Below, piece after piece: positions 47,004-55,870 of a stretch of DNA of 64,000 bases (within the stretch, counting starts at the first letter, position 1; every line of letters starts with the position of its first letter). The stretch spans positions 93,501 to 157,500 of the forward strand of contig NZ_CP024311.1 of assembly GCF_002944315.1 (NCBI RefSeq), written 5' to 3'. A program made the position numbers and the translations under genes. The notes below the pieces were generated by a model that saw nothing but the letters and a program-made list of their open reading frames with translations, ran no database searches and was not told the DNA's origin. The stretch comes from Rhizobium sp. NXC24 (lineage in GTDB: Bacteria > Pseudomonadota > Alphaproteobacteria > Rhizobiales > Rhizobiaceae).

Positions 47004-48152
47004 TCAGTCGCTGAACGTGTCGAAGAAATCCTTCATGCGGGCGAAAAAGCCCGTTGATTCGGGATTGTTGTCCTTCGAGGAGATCTGCTCGAATTCCTGC
47101 AGCAGCTCGCGCTGGCGCTTGGTGAGTTTTTGCGGCGTTTCGATCTGGATCTGGATATAGAGATCGCCGACCTGGCTGGAGCGCAGCACAGGCATGCCCT
47201 TTGCCTTCAGGCGGAATTGCTTGCCGACCTGCGTGCCTTCGGGAACCGTGACGCGCGATTTCGTGCCGTCGAGGGTCGCGACGTCGAAGGTGCCGCCAAG
47301 GGCAGCCGTCGTCATCGAGATCGGCACGGCGCAATAGAGATCGGCGCCGTCGCGCTGGAAGAACTCATGCGGCTTGACGGAGAGGAAGATGTAGAGATCG
47401 CCCGAAGGCCCACCGCGCAAGCCGGCTTCGCCTTCGCCCTGCAACCGGATGCGCGTGCCATCCTCGATGCCGGCCGGGATGTTGACCGAAAGCGAACGCT
47501 CTTCGGTCACGCGGCCCTGGCCGTGGCATTTGGTGCAGGGATCGGGAATGATCTGACCGCGGCCATGGCAGGTCGGACAGGTGCGCTCGACCGAGAAGAA
47601 ACCCTGTGCAGCCCGTACGCGGCCCGCGCCCTGGCAGGTGCCGCAGGTCTTCGGCTGCGTGCCCGGCTTGGCGCCGGAGCCGGAGCAGACATCGCAGGTG
47701 ATCGAGGTCGGCACGCGAATCTGCGCCGTCTTGCCGGTAAAGGCCTCTTCCAGCGAGATTTCCATGTTGTAGCGAAGATCGGCGCCGCGTTCGCGACCGC
47801 CGGAGGAGCGCCCGCGCGAGCGTCCGCCACCCATCATCTCGCCGAAAATATCTTCGAAAATGTCGGAGAAGCCACCGCCGCCGAAGCCGCCGCCGCCAAA
47901 TCCGCCGCCATTGCCCATGCCGCCATGCTCGAAGGCTGCATGGCCGTAACGATCATAGGCCGCCCGCTTCTGCGGATCCTTGAGCGTCTCGTAGGCTTCG
48001 TTGATTTCTTTGAACTTTCGCTCGGCGTCCTTATCCTCCGGGTTCTTGTCCGGATGAAATTTCATCGCCAGCTTGCGAAAAGCGCTTTTCAGCTCTTTTT
48101 CGTCCGCCGTTCTGGCGACACCCAACGTGTCGTAAAAGTCCGCTTTTGCCAT
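47004..48152 (-). CDS. dnaJ: Chaperone DnaJ (Hsp40)
   Basis: 382 residues. DnaJ stimulates DnaK ATPase and delivers unfolded clients. J domain with HPD at 33–35 ([20 protein letters not shown]), Gly/Phe-rich linker ([14 protein letters not shown]), four CxxCxGxG zinc repeats ([32 protein letters not shown]), then the C-terminal substrate domains. Full length and all cysteines intact. It follows dnaK by 84 bases. Confidence 0.97.
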   Translation of the reverse strand: MAKADFYDTLGVARTADEKELKSAFRKLAMKFHPDKNPEDKDAERKFKEINEAYETLKDPQKRAAYDRYGHAAFEHGGMGNGGGFGGGGFGGGGFSDIFEDIFGEMMGGGRSRGRSSGGRERGADLRYNMEISLEEAFTGKTAQIRVPTSITCDVCSGSGAKPGTQPKTCGTCQGAGRVRAAQGFFSVERTCPTCHGRGQIIPDPCTKCHGQGRVTEERSLSVNIPAGIEDGTRIRLQGEGEAGLRGGPSGDLYIFLSVKPHEFFQRDGADLYCAVPISMTTAALGGTFDVATLDGTKSRVTVPEGTQVGKQFRLKAKGMPVLRSSQVGDLYIQIQIETPQKLTKRQRELLQEFEQISSKDNNPESTGFFARMKDFFDTFSD

Positions 48153-48179
48153 TAAGGAATAGACCCCGGAAATGGATTT

Positions 48180-48201
48180 CCGGCTGCCCTAAGGCAGCCG
48201 G
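48180..48201 (-). promoter_or_regulatory. Hairpin in the dnaK–dnaJ spacer
   Basis: CCGGCTGCC–CTAA–GGCAGCCGG, nine perfect pairs, between dnaK and dnaJ, with no T-run. Probably a mild terminator or mRNA-processing/stability element that sets the DnaK to DnaJ ratio. Confidence 0.65.
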
Positions 48202-48236
48202 ATCTGAGTTGCAGCAAAACCTGTTGAGGCTTGCGA

Positions 48237-50153
48237 TTATGCAGACCGCTTGCGGTCGTCCTCGTCCTTGATTTCCTCGTAGTCGGCATCGACGACATCA
48301 TCCTTGCCGCCTGCCGACGCATCAGCGGTGGAGCCTTCCGCCTGCTGGGCCTCATAAATGGCCTGGCCGAGCTTCATGGAGACTTCCATGAGGGTCTGGG
48401 TCTTAGCCTTGATGTCTTCGGCGTCCGGCTCGGAAGCTTCGGTCGCTGCCTTCAGCGCTGCGATCGCCTCGGAGATCGCGTTGCGGTCGGCTTCGGTGAC
48501 CTTATCGCCGTAATCCTTCAGCGACTTCTCGCTGGAGTGGATCAGGCTTTCAGCCTGGTTCTTGGCTTCCACGCCTTCGCGGCGCTTCTTGTCCTCGGCA
48601 GCATGGGCCTCGGCATCCTTGACCATCTTTTCGATGTCGGCGTCGGAAAGACCGCCGGAAGCCTGGATGCGGATCTGCTGTTCCTTGCCGGTGCCCTTGT
48701 CCTTGGCCGAAACCTGCACGATGCCGTTGGCGTCGATATCGAAGGTGACTTCGATCTGCGGTACACCACGCGGAGCCGGCGGCAGGCCGACGAGGTCGAA
48801 CTGGCCGAGCAGCTTGTTGTCGGCAGCCATTTCGCGCTCGCCCTGCGAAACGCGGATGGTCACGGCCGACTGGTTGTCGTCGGCGGTCGAGAAGGTCTGC
48901 GACTTCTTCGTCGGGATCGTCGTGTTACGCTCGATCAGACGGGTGAAGACGCCGCCCAGCGTTTCGATGCCGAGAGACAGCGGGGTCACGTCGAGCAGCA
49001 GAACGTCCTTGACGTCGCCCTGCAGAACGCCAGCCTGGATGGCAGCGCCGAGTGCGACGACTTCATCCGGGTTGACGCCCTTGTGCGGCTCCTTGCCGAA
49101 CAGTTGCTTGACGATTTCCTGTACCTTCGGCATGCGGCTCATGCCGCCGACGAGAACGACCTCATCGATTTCAGCCGCGGTAACGCCGGCATCCTTGAGG
49201 GCGGCCTTGCAGGGAGCGATGGTGCGCTGAACGAGATCGTCGACCAGGCTTTCCAGCTTGGCGCGGGTCAGCTTCAGCGTCAGGTGCTTCGGGCCGGTGG
49301 CGTCTGCCGTGATGAAGGGCAGGTTGATTTCGGTCTGCTGCGAAGACGACAGTTCGATCTTGGCCTTTTCGGCAGCTTCCTTGAGGCGCTGCAGAGCCAG
49401 CTTGTCGCCCTTGAGGTCGATGCCGTTGTCCTTCTTGAACTCAGCAACGAGATATTCGACGAGGCGCATGTCGAAGTCTTCACCGCCGAGGAAGGTGTCG
49501 CCGTTGGTCGACTTCACTTCGAAGACGCCGTCGCCGATTTCCAGGATGGAGATATCGAAGGTGCCGCCGCCAAGGTCGTAAACGGCGATCGTCTTGCCGT
49601 CCTTCTTGTCGAGGCCATAGGCGAGCGCGGCAGCGGTCGGCTCGTTGATGATGCGCAGAACTTCAAGACCGGCGATCTTGCCGGCATCCTTGGTTGCCTG
49701 GCGCTGCGCGTCGTTGAAGTAAGCGGGAACGGTGATAACGGCCTTTTCGACCTTTTCGCCGAGGTAGGATTCGGCGGTTTCCTTCATCTTCTGAAGGATC
49801 ATTGCGGAAACTTGTGCGGGCGAATAGCCCTTGCCCTGTGCCTCGACCCAAGCGTCGCCGTTGTCGCCGCGGACGATCGTGAAGGGAACGAGGTGCTTGT
49901 CCTTCTCGACGGTCGGATCTTCGTAGCGGCGGCCGATCAGGCGCTTGACAGCGAAGAGGGTGTTGGTGGGGTTGGTGACCGCCTGGCGCTTGGCCGGCTG
50001 GCCGACGAGGCGTTCGCTGTCGTCCGTGAAGGCTACCATCGAGGGGGTGGTGCGGGCGCCTTCGGCATTCTCGATCACTTTCGCGTCCTTACCGTCCATG
50101 ACGGCGACGCAGGAATTCGTGGTTCCAAGGTCGATACCAATTACTTTTGCCAT
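48237..50153 (-). CDS. dnaK: Chaperone DnaK (Hsp70)
   Basis: 638 residues. ATP-dependent folding chaperone. Actin-like ATPase domain with [45 protein letters not shown] and [12 protein letters not shown]; substrate-binding domain from [17 protein letters not shown]; helical lid; acidic tail ([12 protein letters not shown]). The ATG at 50153 has AAGGAGAG upstream. dnaJ follows on the same strand. Confidence 0.98.
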   Translation of the reverse strand: MAKVIGIDLGTTNSCVAVMDGKDAKVIENAEGARTTPSMVAFTDDSERLVGQPAKRQAVTNPTNTLFAVKRLIGRRYEDPTVEKDKHLVPFTIVRGDNGDAWVEAQGKGYSPAQVSAMILQKMKETAESYLGEKVEKAVITVPAYFNDAQRQATKDAGKIAGLEVLRIINEPTAAALAYGLDKKDGKTIAVYDLGGGTFDISILEIGDGVFEVKSTNGDTFLGGEDFDMRLVEYLVAEFKKDNGIDLKGDKLALQRLKEAAEKAKIELSSSQQTEINLPFITADATGPKHLTLKLTRAKLESLVDDLVQRTIAPCKAALKDAGVTAAEIDEVVLVGGMSRMPKVQEIVKQLFGKEPHKGVNPDEVVALGAAIQAGVLQGDVKDVLLLDVTPLSLGIETLGGVFTRLIERNTTIPTKKSQTFSTADDNQSAVTIRVSQGEREMAADNKLLGQFDLVGLPPAPRGVPQIEVTFDIDANGIVQVSAKDKGTGKEQQIRIQASGGLSDADIEKMVKDAEAHAAEDKKRREGVEAKNQAESLIHSSEKSLKDYGDKVTEADRNAISEAIAALKAATEASEPDAEDIKAKTQTLMEVSMKLGQAIYEAQQAEGSTADASAGGKDDVVDADYEEIKDEDDRKRSA

Positions 50154-50263
50154 GTCATTCTCTCCTTGAAGCAAGCTATCGGAACCCCTGTCAGGCATTC
50201 CATTGACAGCCCCTTACGGGATGGTCTTGAGGATTGCGCAGCCATGACTGCGGTGATGCCGCG

Positions 50264-50295
50264 TATATAAGTAGCGGTTTTACTGACTGCAAGGC
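50264..50295 (-). promoter_or_regulatory. Possible heat-shock (RpoH) promoter of dnaK
   Basis: Minus strand CCTTGC (50294–50289), then about 16–17 bases, then CTTATATA (50271–50264) fits the alphaproteobacterial RpoH consensus (CTTG…, CCTATAT-type −10). It is 110 bases before dnaK. No CIRCE inverted repeat is seen. Confidence 0.5.
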
Positions 50296-50446
50296 AGGAA
50301 ATCACCCGGAATCCAGCAAAACGAATGGTTTGTCGCGCAAATTCCACAGTGCCACATCGAGGTTGTGAACCCTTGGGAAATGGCGCGACCATCTATCAGA
50401 TCAGCCTTGCCCCCGCCATGCAAGCGGCAATGCCAGGAATCGCTTC

Positions 50447-52813
50447 TTATTGCCCGAGGATGACATCGAGAAGCGAGGAGCGGTGCCGCCGTACTGTCGC
50501 CGTTATCGGGCCGGGATCGCCGATATCGGCAGGCGGGATATCGCCGTTATCATACTCGTCCGAGCTGTAGGGATTGTTGTCGGCAAGGCCCACGGGCGGC
50601 AGATCCTCGGGATCGTCATTCAGCGTTGCCTGATCGACGGGCTGTTGGCGCTGTTGAACCGGTTGCTGCGCCGGCCGTTGCTGGAGCGTCGGCTGGCCCT
50701 GCTGCAGCGAAGCCTGCCCGCCATTGCCGCCGAGTGCGCCGGAGATGATCGAGCCGATCGTCGTCTGCTGGTCGGTATTCGGCGCGGATGCTACCACCGG
50801 CGCGCCATTGTCGATGATCTGGCCGCCGCCGAAGATCGGCGTCGGCGTCAGGCCCTTATGAGCGGCGACCATGAATTCCTTCCAGGCCTTGGCCGGCAGC
50901 CCACCGCCTGTGACCTTTTTCATCGACTTGCCGTCGTCATTGCCGAACCAGACGCCCGTCGTCAGATGGCTGGTGAAACCGACGAACAGCGCATCGCGGA
51001 AGGACTGCGTGGTGCCGCTCTTGCCGGCCGCCTGCCAGCCGGGGATGCGGGCCGCCTTGCCGGTGCCGAAATTAATGACGCCGGTCATCATCGTGTTCAT
51101 GTTGGTGACGACATCGGGATTCAAAACCCGCGGCGGATTGTCGAAGTTCGCCTGGTAGAGCACCTTGCCGGAGGCGGTCGTCACCTTGGTGATGACATGC
51201 GGCGTCGCCTTGTAGCCGCCATTCATGAAGGAGGCATAGGCCGAGGTCAGCTCCAGCAGCGAAACTTCCGATGTGCCGAGCGCGATCGAGGCATTGGCCT
51301 GCAGGTCGGATTCAATGCCGAGCCGATGCGCGACCTTGACCACCTGCTCCGGTCCGACTTCCATCGCAAGTTGGGCGGCCACCGTGTTCAGCGAATGGGC
51401 GACGGCCGTGGCGAGCGTCACGGGTCCGTTATATTTCTGCTCGTAATTCTCCGGCGCCCAATTGCCGATCTTCACCGGCGCGTCGTTGCGGATCGAGTTC
51501 GGCGTCAGGCCCATTTCCAGCGCAGCGGTATAGACGAAGGGCTTGAAGGCAGAGCCCGGCTGGCGCTTGGCGGTGACGGCGCGGTTGAACTGGCTCTGCG
51601 CATAGTCCCGCCCACCCACCAGTGCACGGATGGCGCCCGTTGCATCTACGGAGACGAGGGAGGCCTGCGAAGCGTTGAGTTTCTTGCCGTCCTTCGCAAG
51701 CACATCGTTCAGGGACTGTTCGGCCTTCTGTTCCAGCGAGGTGTCGATCGTGGTGTCCACCGTCAGATCTTCTTTGACGGCGCCGCCGATCAGGCCGGGA
51801 AGCTGGTCCATGACCATATCAGCGACATAGTTCTGGGCGCCGTTCCAATAGCTCGTCGCGTGCGTCGGCGGCTGCGACATCGCCGTCTTGATATCGGCTT
51901 CGCTGATGAAGCCCTGGTCGCGCATCGCCTGCAGCACGAGTTGGGCGCGAGCCTCGGCCGCGGCGGGATCGCGCGCGGGCGACAGCTTCGACGGCGCCTT
52001 GACGAGGCCAGCAAGCATGGCCGCTTCGCCGAGATTGACGTCGCGGGCTGATTTGTTGAAGTAGCGTTGTGACGCCGCCTCGACGCCATACGCGTTCGCG
52101 CCGAAGTAGACGCGGTTCAGATACATCGTAAGGATCTGGTCCTTGGTGTACTTGTGCTCCAGCCAGATGGCGAGCAGCACTTCTTGCACCTTGCGTTCCA
52201 GCGTGCGTTCCGGCGACAGGAAGAGGTTCTTGGCTAGCTGCTGTGTCAGCGTCGAGCCGCCTTGCACGGCATGCCCGGTCAGCACGTTCGTCACCACGGC
52301 ACGGCCAAGCCCGATCGGATCGAAGCCGAAATGTGAATAGAAGCGGCGGTCCTCGATGGCGACGATCGCCTTGGGAATATAGGGCGACATATCGCTCAGC
52401 GTCAGAGCTTCGCCGCCGGTCGCGCCGCGATTGGCGATGATGCTGCCGCCGAGATCGGCGATCTTGACGTTCGGCGGCCGGTCGGGAATGGCCCAGGTGC
52501 TGGCGTTCGGCATGCGCGATCCGTAATAGACCACGAGACCGGCGGCACCGATGCCGGCCCAGAGGCAGAGCACGAGGCTCCAATAAATCACAGAGCGCAC
52601 GAAGCCGAAGAAACCACCGCCGCGCTCGCGCCGCGGCTGCTTGCGCCGGCTCTTGGCGCGGCGCGGCCTGTCCGGCGGAGGGTCCTCGCTGCGCCGGGAA
52701 GAGCGCCCGCCGCCGGCAATCCGCTCGCCCGCGCTGAAACCATCATCGCCGCGTTCGCTGCCGCTTGAAAACGAGGGCTCTATCCTCTGGCCTGATCTGC
52801 TTTTGCCTGCCAT
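50447..52813 (-). CDS. Penicillin-binding protein 1A (bifunctional)
   Basis: 788 residues. Polymerises glycan strands and cross-links peptides at the inner membrane. A basic, Arg/Pro-rich cytoplasmic tail of about 70 residues, one membrane helix (72–96), GT51 transglycosylase with EDRRFYSHFGFDPIGLGRA and GGSTLTQQLAKNLFL, then transpeptidase with SxxK in QPGSAFKPFVYTAALE, SLN in AHSLNTVAAQLA, and KSGT in AAGKSGTTQSF. The C-terminus is a Gln/Pro-rich tail (QQGQPTLQQRPAQQPVQQRQQP). Orthologues differ in tail length. Confidence 0.93.
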   Translation of the reverse strand: MAGKSRSGQRIEPSFSSGSERGDDGFSAGERIAGGGRSSRRSEDPPPDRPRRAKSRRKQPRRERGGGFFGFVRSVIYWSLVLCLWAGIGAAGLVVYYGSRMPNASTWAIPDRPPNVKIADLGGSIIANRGATGGEALTLSDMSPYIPKAIVAIEDRRFYSHFGFDPIGLGRAVVTNVLTGHAVQGGSTLTQQLAKNLFLSPERTLERKVQEVLLAIWLEHKYTKDQILTMYLNRVYFGANAYGVEAASQRYFNKSARDVNLGEAAMLAGLVKAPSKLSPARDPAAAEARAQLVLQAMRDQGFISEADIKTAMSQPPTHATSYWNGAQNYVADMVMDQLPGLIGGAVKEDLTVDTTIDTSLEQKAEQSLNDVLAKDGKKLNASQASLVSVDATGAIRALVGGRDYAQSQFNRAVTAKRQPGSAFKPFVYTAALEMGLTPNSIRNDAPVKIGNWAPENYEQKYNGPVTLATAVAHSLNTVAAQLAMEVGPEQVVKVAHRLGIESDLQANASIALGTSEVSLLELTSAYASFMNGGYKATPHVITKVTTASGKVLYQANFDNPPRVLNPDVVTNMNTMMTGVINFGTGKAARIPGWQAAGKSGTTQSFRDALFVGFTSHLTTGVWFGNDDGKSMKKVTGGGLPAKAWKEFMVAAHKGLTPTPIFGGGQIIDNGAPVVASAPNTDQQTTIGSIISGALGGNGGQASLQQGQPTLQQRPAQQPVQQRQQPVDQATLNDDPEDLPPVGLADNNPYSSDEYDNGDIPPADIGDPGPITATVRRHRSSLLDVILGQ

Positions 52814-53015
52814 TGCGGACCGGTCTTACCCCCGATGGTTCCATATTCCGATGTCTGGTGCCGGGGCCGCTACGCGCCCGCTCGTTCCCCGCGTTTACGC
52901 CGCCTGGGCATCAAAGCCCCGGTGAACTGTAAATGCGGCGATTTAAGGAGGAATTAAAAACATCCTTAACCGGTCGCAGCGGCAGCATTTGTCCATCCAC
53001 AACGGGTTTGTTCAA

Positions 53016-53040
53016 GGAACTTTTGTTTTTCTCGTGCATT
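53016..53040 (+). promoter_or_regulatory. Possible general-stress (RpoE2/EcfG) promoter
   Basis: GGAAC at 53016–53020, then 18 bases, then TT at 53039–53040, matching the GGAAC-N18–19-TT pattern known for rhizobial RpoE2. It is about 30 bases before a small gene with a clear ribosome site. Confidence 0.55.
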
Positions 53041-53069
53041 CTCTCCTCATAAAATAAGAGGGCGAGCAA

Positions 53070-53258
53070 ATGAGTTCACATATCAACTTCGAGAAGGTCG
53101 GCGAAAATAAGCTGCGGGAAGTCTGGAGTGTCGAGGATTTCGTGCGGCGCCATCGGATTTGCAAGGAAGAGGAAATTCGGCTGAAGAAGCTGTTCGGCGA
53201 CTTCGCCACCAAGCAGGAGTTGCTGTCGAACGCGCAGAGGCCCCCACTATTTCGCTAG
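53070..53258 (+). CDS. Small hypothetical stress-type protein
   Basis: 62 residues, mostly helical and charged: EKVGENKLREVWSVEDFVRR, then HRICKEEEIRLKKLFGDFAT. Preceded by AGAGGGCGAGCAA as ribosome site and by a GGAAC-type promoter. Rhizobia carry several similar small proteins. Function unknown. It is likely induced in general stress if the promoter reading is right. Confidence 0.75.
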   Translation: MSSHINFEKVGENKLREVWSVEDFVRRHRICKEEEIRLKKLFGDFATKQELLSNAQRPPLFR

Positions 53259-53343
53259 GAGCTGTTTCGCTAGAGCGGATGGATAGGCCGGACGCGACGT
53301 TCATCCTGGGCGACCAGTTGGTCCGTTGCGGGGGAGCCTTATC

Positions 53344-53466
53344 ATGTGGAAACGCTTTGAACTGTGGCTGATCGATCAGCTCGATCGGATTTTCGGATTG
53401 GAACGGCTGGCCCGTCGCGCCGGCTTTTCGGCCGATGATGCCAAGCGGATTGCACGGGAAAAGTAA
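53344..53466 (+). CDS. Possible 40-residue protein
   Basis: A short frame from ATG 53344 to TAA 53466 with a good ribosome site (GGGGGAG seven bases ahead). The product is amphipathic: WKRFELWLIDQLDRIFGLER, then LARRAGFSADDAKRIAREK. The tail resembles a DUF-type short helix ending; I do not recognise a family. Too short for certainty; it follows the stress-type gene on the same strand. Confidence 0.5.
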   Translation: MWKRFELWLIDQLDRIFGLERLARRAGFSADDAKRIAREK

Positions 53467-53819
53467 GTGCATTTGGCGGCTCACCGCAAAGAGATCATCA
53501 ATCGGCCGATAGATCCGTAGCGCTACGGGTGGGACGGTTTAATTCCAGATCGCAAAAATCCTGATATCGTCCCGTTTGGCGGAAAATGCCGCGTGCTCCA
53601 GTCACACTGGAACTTTACGCTCGCTAAAAGCTTTATCCTTACGTGAAACTCTACTCATTCGTCGGCCGCTTCATCCAGCCGGCGAATTTGCCTCTTCAGA
53701 TGGTAGAAGCGTTTGCAATGTTCCATATTTTCGAATGCTCTGATTGAGGTTATAGTGGAGTTGTGCGGCCGTCTTCAGGACGGTTCCAAGCACGTGGTAG
53801 CGCGTGAGGAGGAGTATTC
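53467..53819. other. Intergenic stretch, nothing recognised
   Basis: About 350 bases with no supported ORF. There is a CCGTC-TTCAG-GACGG small palindrome (about 53770–53785) just ahead of the DUF982 gene and a GAGGAGG ribosome site before 53820. Confidence 0.4.
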
Positions 53820-54062
53820 ATGCGACATATCAAATGGAGCAACCCGATCGAGATCGGTTTCGCTCAAGGCAGCTCTCAGATGGTCACCGGCCCTTCCGAG
53901 GCCTTGAATTGCATGGCTAACCTCTGGCCAGATCGGCGCGGTCCGCTTTATGTGGCTGCGAGAAGCGTCTGCCGAGCTGCGATCGACGGACGGAAATCCG
54001 CTGAAGAAGCCCGCGAGATGTTTATTTCGGCGATGCGCGAAGCGCATTTGAAAATCCATTGA
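53820..54062 (+). CDS. DUF982 domain protein
   Basis: 80 residues. The DUF982 pattern is clear: initial W-S-N-P-I-x-I, TGPSEALNCMANLWPDRRGPLYVAARSVCRAAIDGRKSAEEAREMF and ending AMREAHLKI. This small family is nearly confined to Rhizobiales, often in several copies per genome and on plasmids. Function unknown; no cofactor motif. Strong ribosome site GAGGAGG. Confidence 0.85.
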   Translation: MRHIKWSNPIEIGFAQGSSQMVTGPSEALNCMANLWPDRRGPLYVAARSVCRAAIDGRKSAEEAREMFISAMREAHLKIH

Positions 54063-54231
54063 GGCAGCGCGGCGCTTCGACGCCGCCTGATTGCTCAACC
54101 CTTCTGAGCCGGCGAACGCCGGTCGCCGTCGCGCAGCTTTAAAGACGCGCTCATCCCCCACATCGTCAGTCCCGGTTTCGCCGTCGCATCCCCGCTGAAC
54201 GGCCGGATTTTCCGATCCCTAATGAACCCAT

Positions 54232-54262
54232 GCAAAAGGCCAGCGATGTCAGTCGCTGGCCT
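54232..54262 (-). terminator. Terminator of the SH3/low-complexity gene
   Basis: Minus strand AGGCCAGCGA–CTGACA–TCGCTGGCCT followed by TTTGC, 28 bases after the stop of the next gene. Confidence 0.85.
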
Positions 54263-54289
54263 CATCATTTCGCTGCCATGAAGGCAAGA

Positions 54290-55126
54290 TTACCGGTTGG
54301 AGCCTCTTGGCGTCATACGGCAATTAGGTTGATCTGCCGGGCAGGGATCGACATGGTCTGGGCTATATGGACCTGGCGAACCGGCATTCGGCCGTGGATT
54401 GTTCTGTTGTGGTTGCACCTGCTGAGGCTGCACCTGCCGCGGCTGCGCCTCTTGTTGTTGCGGCTGGGGACGGCGCTGCTGGTCGTCCTGGCGGTTGCTG
54501 TCACGCCGACGGTTGCCCCAACCCTGATTGTCGTCGGGCTGCTGGCGACCCCAGTCCTGGTTATTGTCCCAGTCGCGATTGCGGTCTCTTCGCCGGCGCC
54601 AATCATCATTGTCCTGCTGGTCGCTCCAGTCGCGGTTTCGGTACGGGCGACGATCCCAATTGCGGTCCGGTTCATCGTTCCAATCCGATCCGCGGTCCCA
54701 ACCCGGGCGGCGGTCTACCCAACCTGGTCCGCGCCGCCAGCGGTCACGGTCGCGGTAGAAGTCGCGGCCACGATAATAACGATCCCAATAATCATCGAAA
54801 TTGAAGGTGATGGTCGGAATGCCGAGCGGCCGGTAATATCGCGGTCCGACATAGATGCGGCGCGATTGGTAGGTTGCCTGGATGTACTGACCGGCGACCC
54901 AGCCGCGCCCGCCAAAGAAGGAGACGTCGCACCATGGCGTTTCGTTGAGGCAGCCGTTGATTTCCAGCGGTGTGCCGATGGGGATCATGGTCACTGCCGG
55001 ATACCGCGTGCTCGGGCCGGACCTCATGTTGACGTTGGCGGTGGAAAAACCCTCTGCGGCTTCCGCGATTGCCGGGATCGCAATGAATGCGGTCAGCGCA
55101 AGTGCGGCAAGAAGCTTATGTCTCAT
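54290..55126 (-). CDS. Secreted SH3b protein with Arg/Asp/Asn/Gln-rich tail
   Basis: 278 residues from ATG at 55126. Signal peptide 1–24 (LLAALALTAFIAIPAIAEA), one SH3b domain (FSTANVNMRSGPSTRYPAVTMIPIGTPLEINGCLNETPWCDVSFFGGRGWVAGQYI), then a long tail of about 170 residues made of W/D/R/N/Q/G repeats (such as RDRDRWRRGPGWVDRRPGW), passing into Pro/Gln-rich sequence and ending with cysteines (DPCPADQPNCRM). The tail looks disordered and could bind nucleic acid or cell wall. Related to BA14k/RcnB-like rhizobial exported proteins in style, but not clearly a member. Confidence 0.85.
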   Translation of the reverse strand: MRHKLLAALALTAFIAIPAIAEAAEGFSTANVNMRSGPSTRYPAVTMIPIGTPLEINGCLNETPWCDVSFFGGRGWVAGQYIQATYQSRRIYVGPRYYRPLGIPTITFNFDDYWDRYYRGRDFYRDRDRWRRGPGWVDRRPGWDRGSDWNDEPDRNWDRRPYRNRDWSDQQDNDDWRRRRDRNRDWDNNQDWGRQQPDDNQGWGNRRRDSNRQDDQQRRPQPQQQEAQPRQVQPQQVQPQQNNPRPNAGSPGPYSPDHVDPCPADQPNCRMTPRGSNR

Positions 55127-55696
55127 CAATGCTCTCCTTTGCGCGTCGCCGGCAGGATAGGATTGCCCGGCGGCTGCGCTGATTGCTGTTGCCCGCTTGC
55201 CCAGCATATCCACCAAGGGACATGCGGTGCGGTTACAGGACCCGGCACGCCGTTTCCAGTTTCGATAAGATAAAAGTTAGCGCGGTCGCGGGATTTGGTT
55301 AGGGCCCAGCGCTATTCCTTCAATCTTTTCAGCGGTTTTACGAGAATTTGCATGAATGCAGGTTGAACGGATACGCGCTTAACTCTCAAAATTTGCATTA
55401 AATTTTAGGCAGCTTCACTTATTATCTTGAGGGTTACTAAGGCTTTAGTGCGCGGAATGGCGCGTTCTGCAGTAATAAGGCTTTGAGAATAAATTTAACG
55501 GCCTTGAAATCGCCACCTTGCCACCCGATATGGGCTGCAGTCAGACAGCCGGTGGATGCTTGGCGCGCTTAGAGCGAGCCGTTTTCATTCCCTGGCGGTT
55601 GCGGAACTGACGTTGACCTTGCGTTAACCTTTCGCGATCAATCTGGCTGCAGTTCTACCTTCCCTTTGACCACGGATGTACTGGCACTGATGTGAG
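55127..55696. other. Long spacer, possible small-RNA source
   Basis: 570 bases without a supported gene, AT-rich in its middle (55380–55480). On the plus strand it ends in a clean terminator (next entry), although no plus-strand gene precedes it for more than 1.6 kb. Confidence 0.5.
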
Positions 55697-55701
55697 GGTG
55701 G

Positions 55702-55736
55702 ATGACGAAAGGCCGGTTTGCTCCGGCCTTTTTGTT
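55702..55736 (+). terminator. Orphan plus-strand terminator
   Basis: AAGGCCGG–TTTGCT–CCGGCCTT then TTTGTTTTTC. No protein gene on the plus strand ends here, so it may close an unannotated small RNA. Confidence 0.8.
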
Positions 55737-55800
55737 TTTCGATGGCGTGCTTTGCGGAAGCGGAGCGCGCCATTTTTAATTTGGCCCCATTTATTTCGAC

Positions 55801-55834
55801 CAAAGAAAAACCGCCGCAGTTTCCTGCGGCGGTT
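55801..55834 (-). terminator. Terminator of the NodT-type gene
   Basis: Minus strand AACCGCCGCAG–GAAA–CTGCGGCGGTT then TTTCTTTGG, about 36 bases after the stop. Confidence 0.9.
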
Positions 55835-55870
55835 CGTATGAGAAGCGCCCGACGAAGCCGGGCGGTATCC

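Noticed and set aside
48231..50270. 679-codon plus-strand frame opposite dnaK
   Set aside because: Antisense shadow of DnaK; no start signal or domain.
53713..53907. 64-codon frame overlapping the start of the DUF982 gene
   Set aside because: The DUF982 gene has a strong ribosome site and a recognised domain in another frame.
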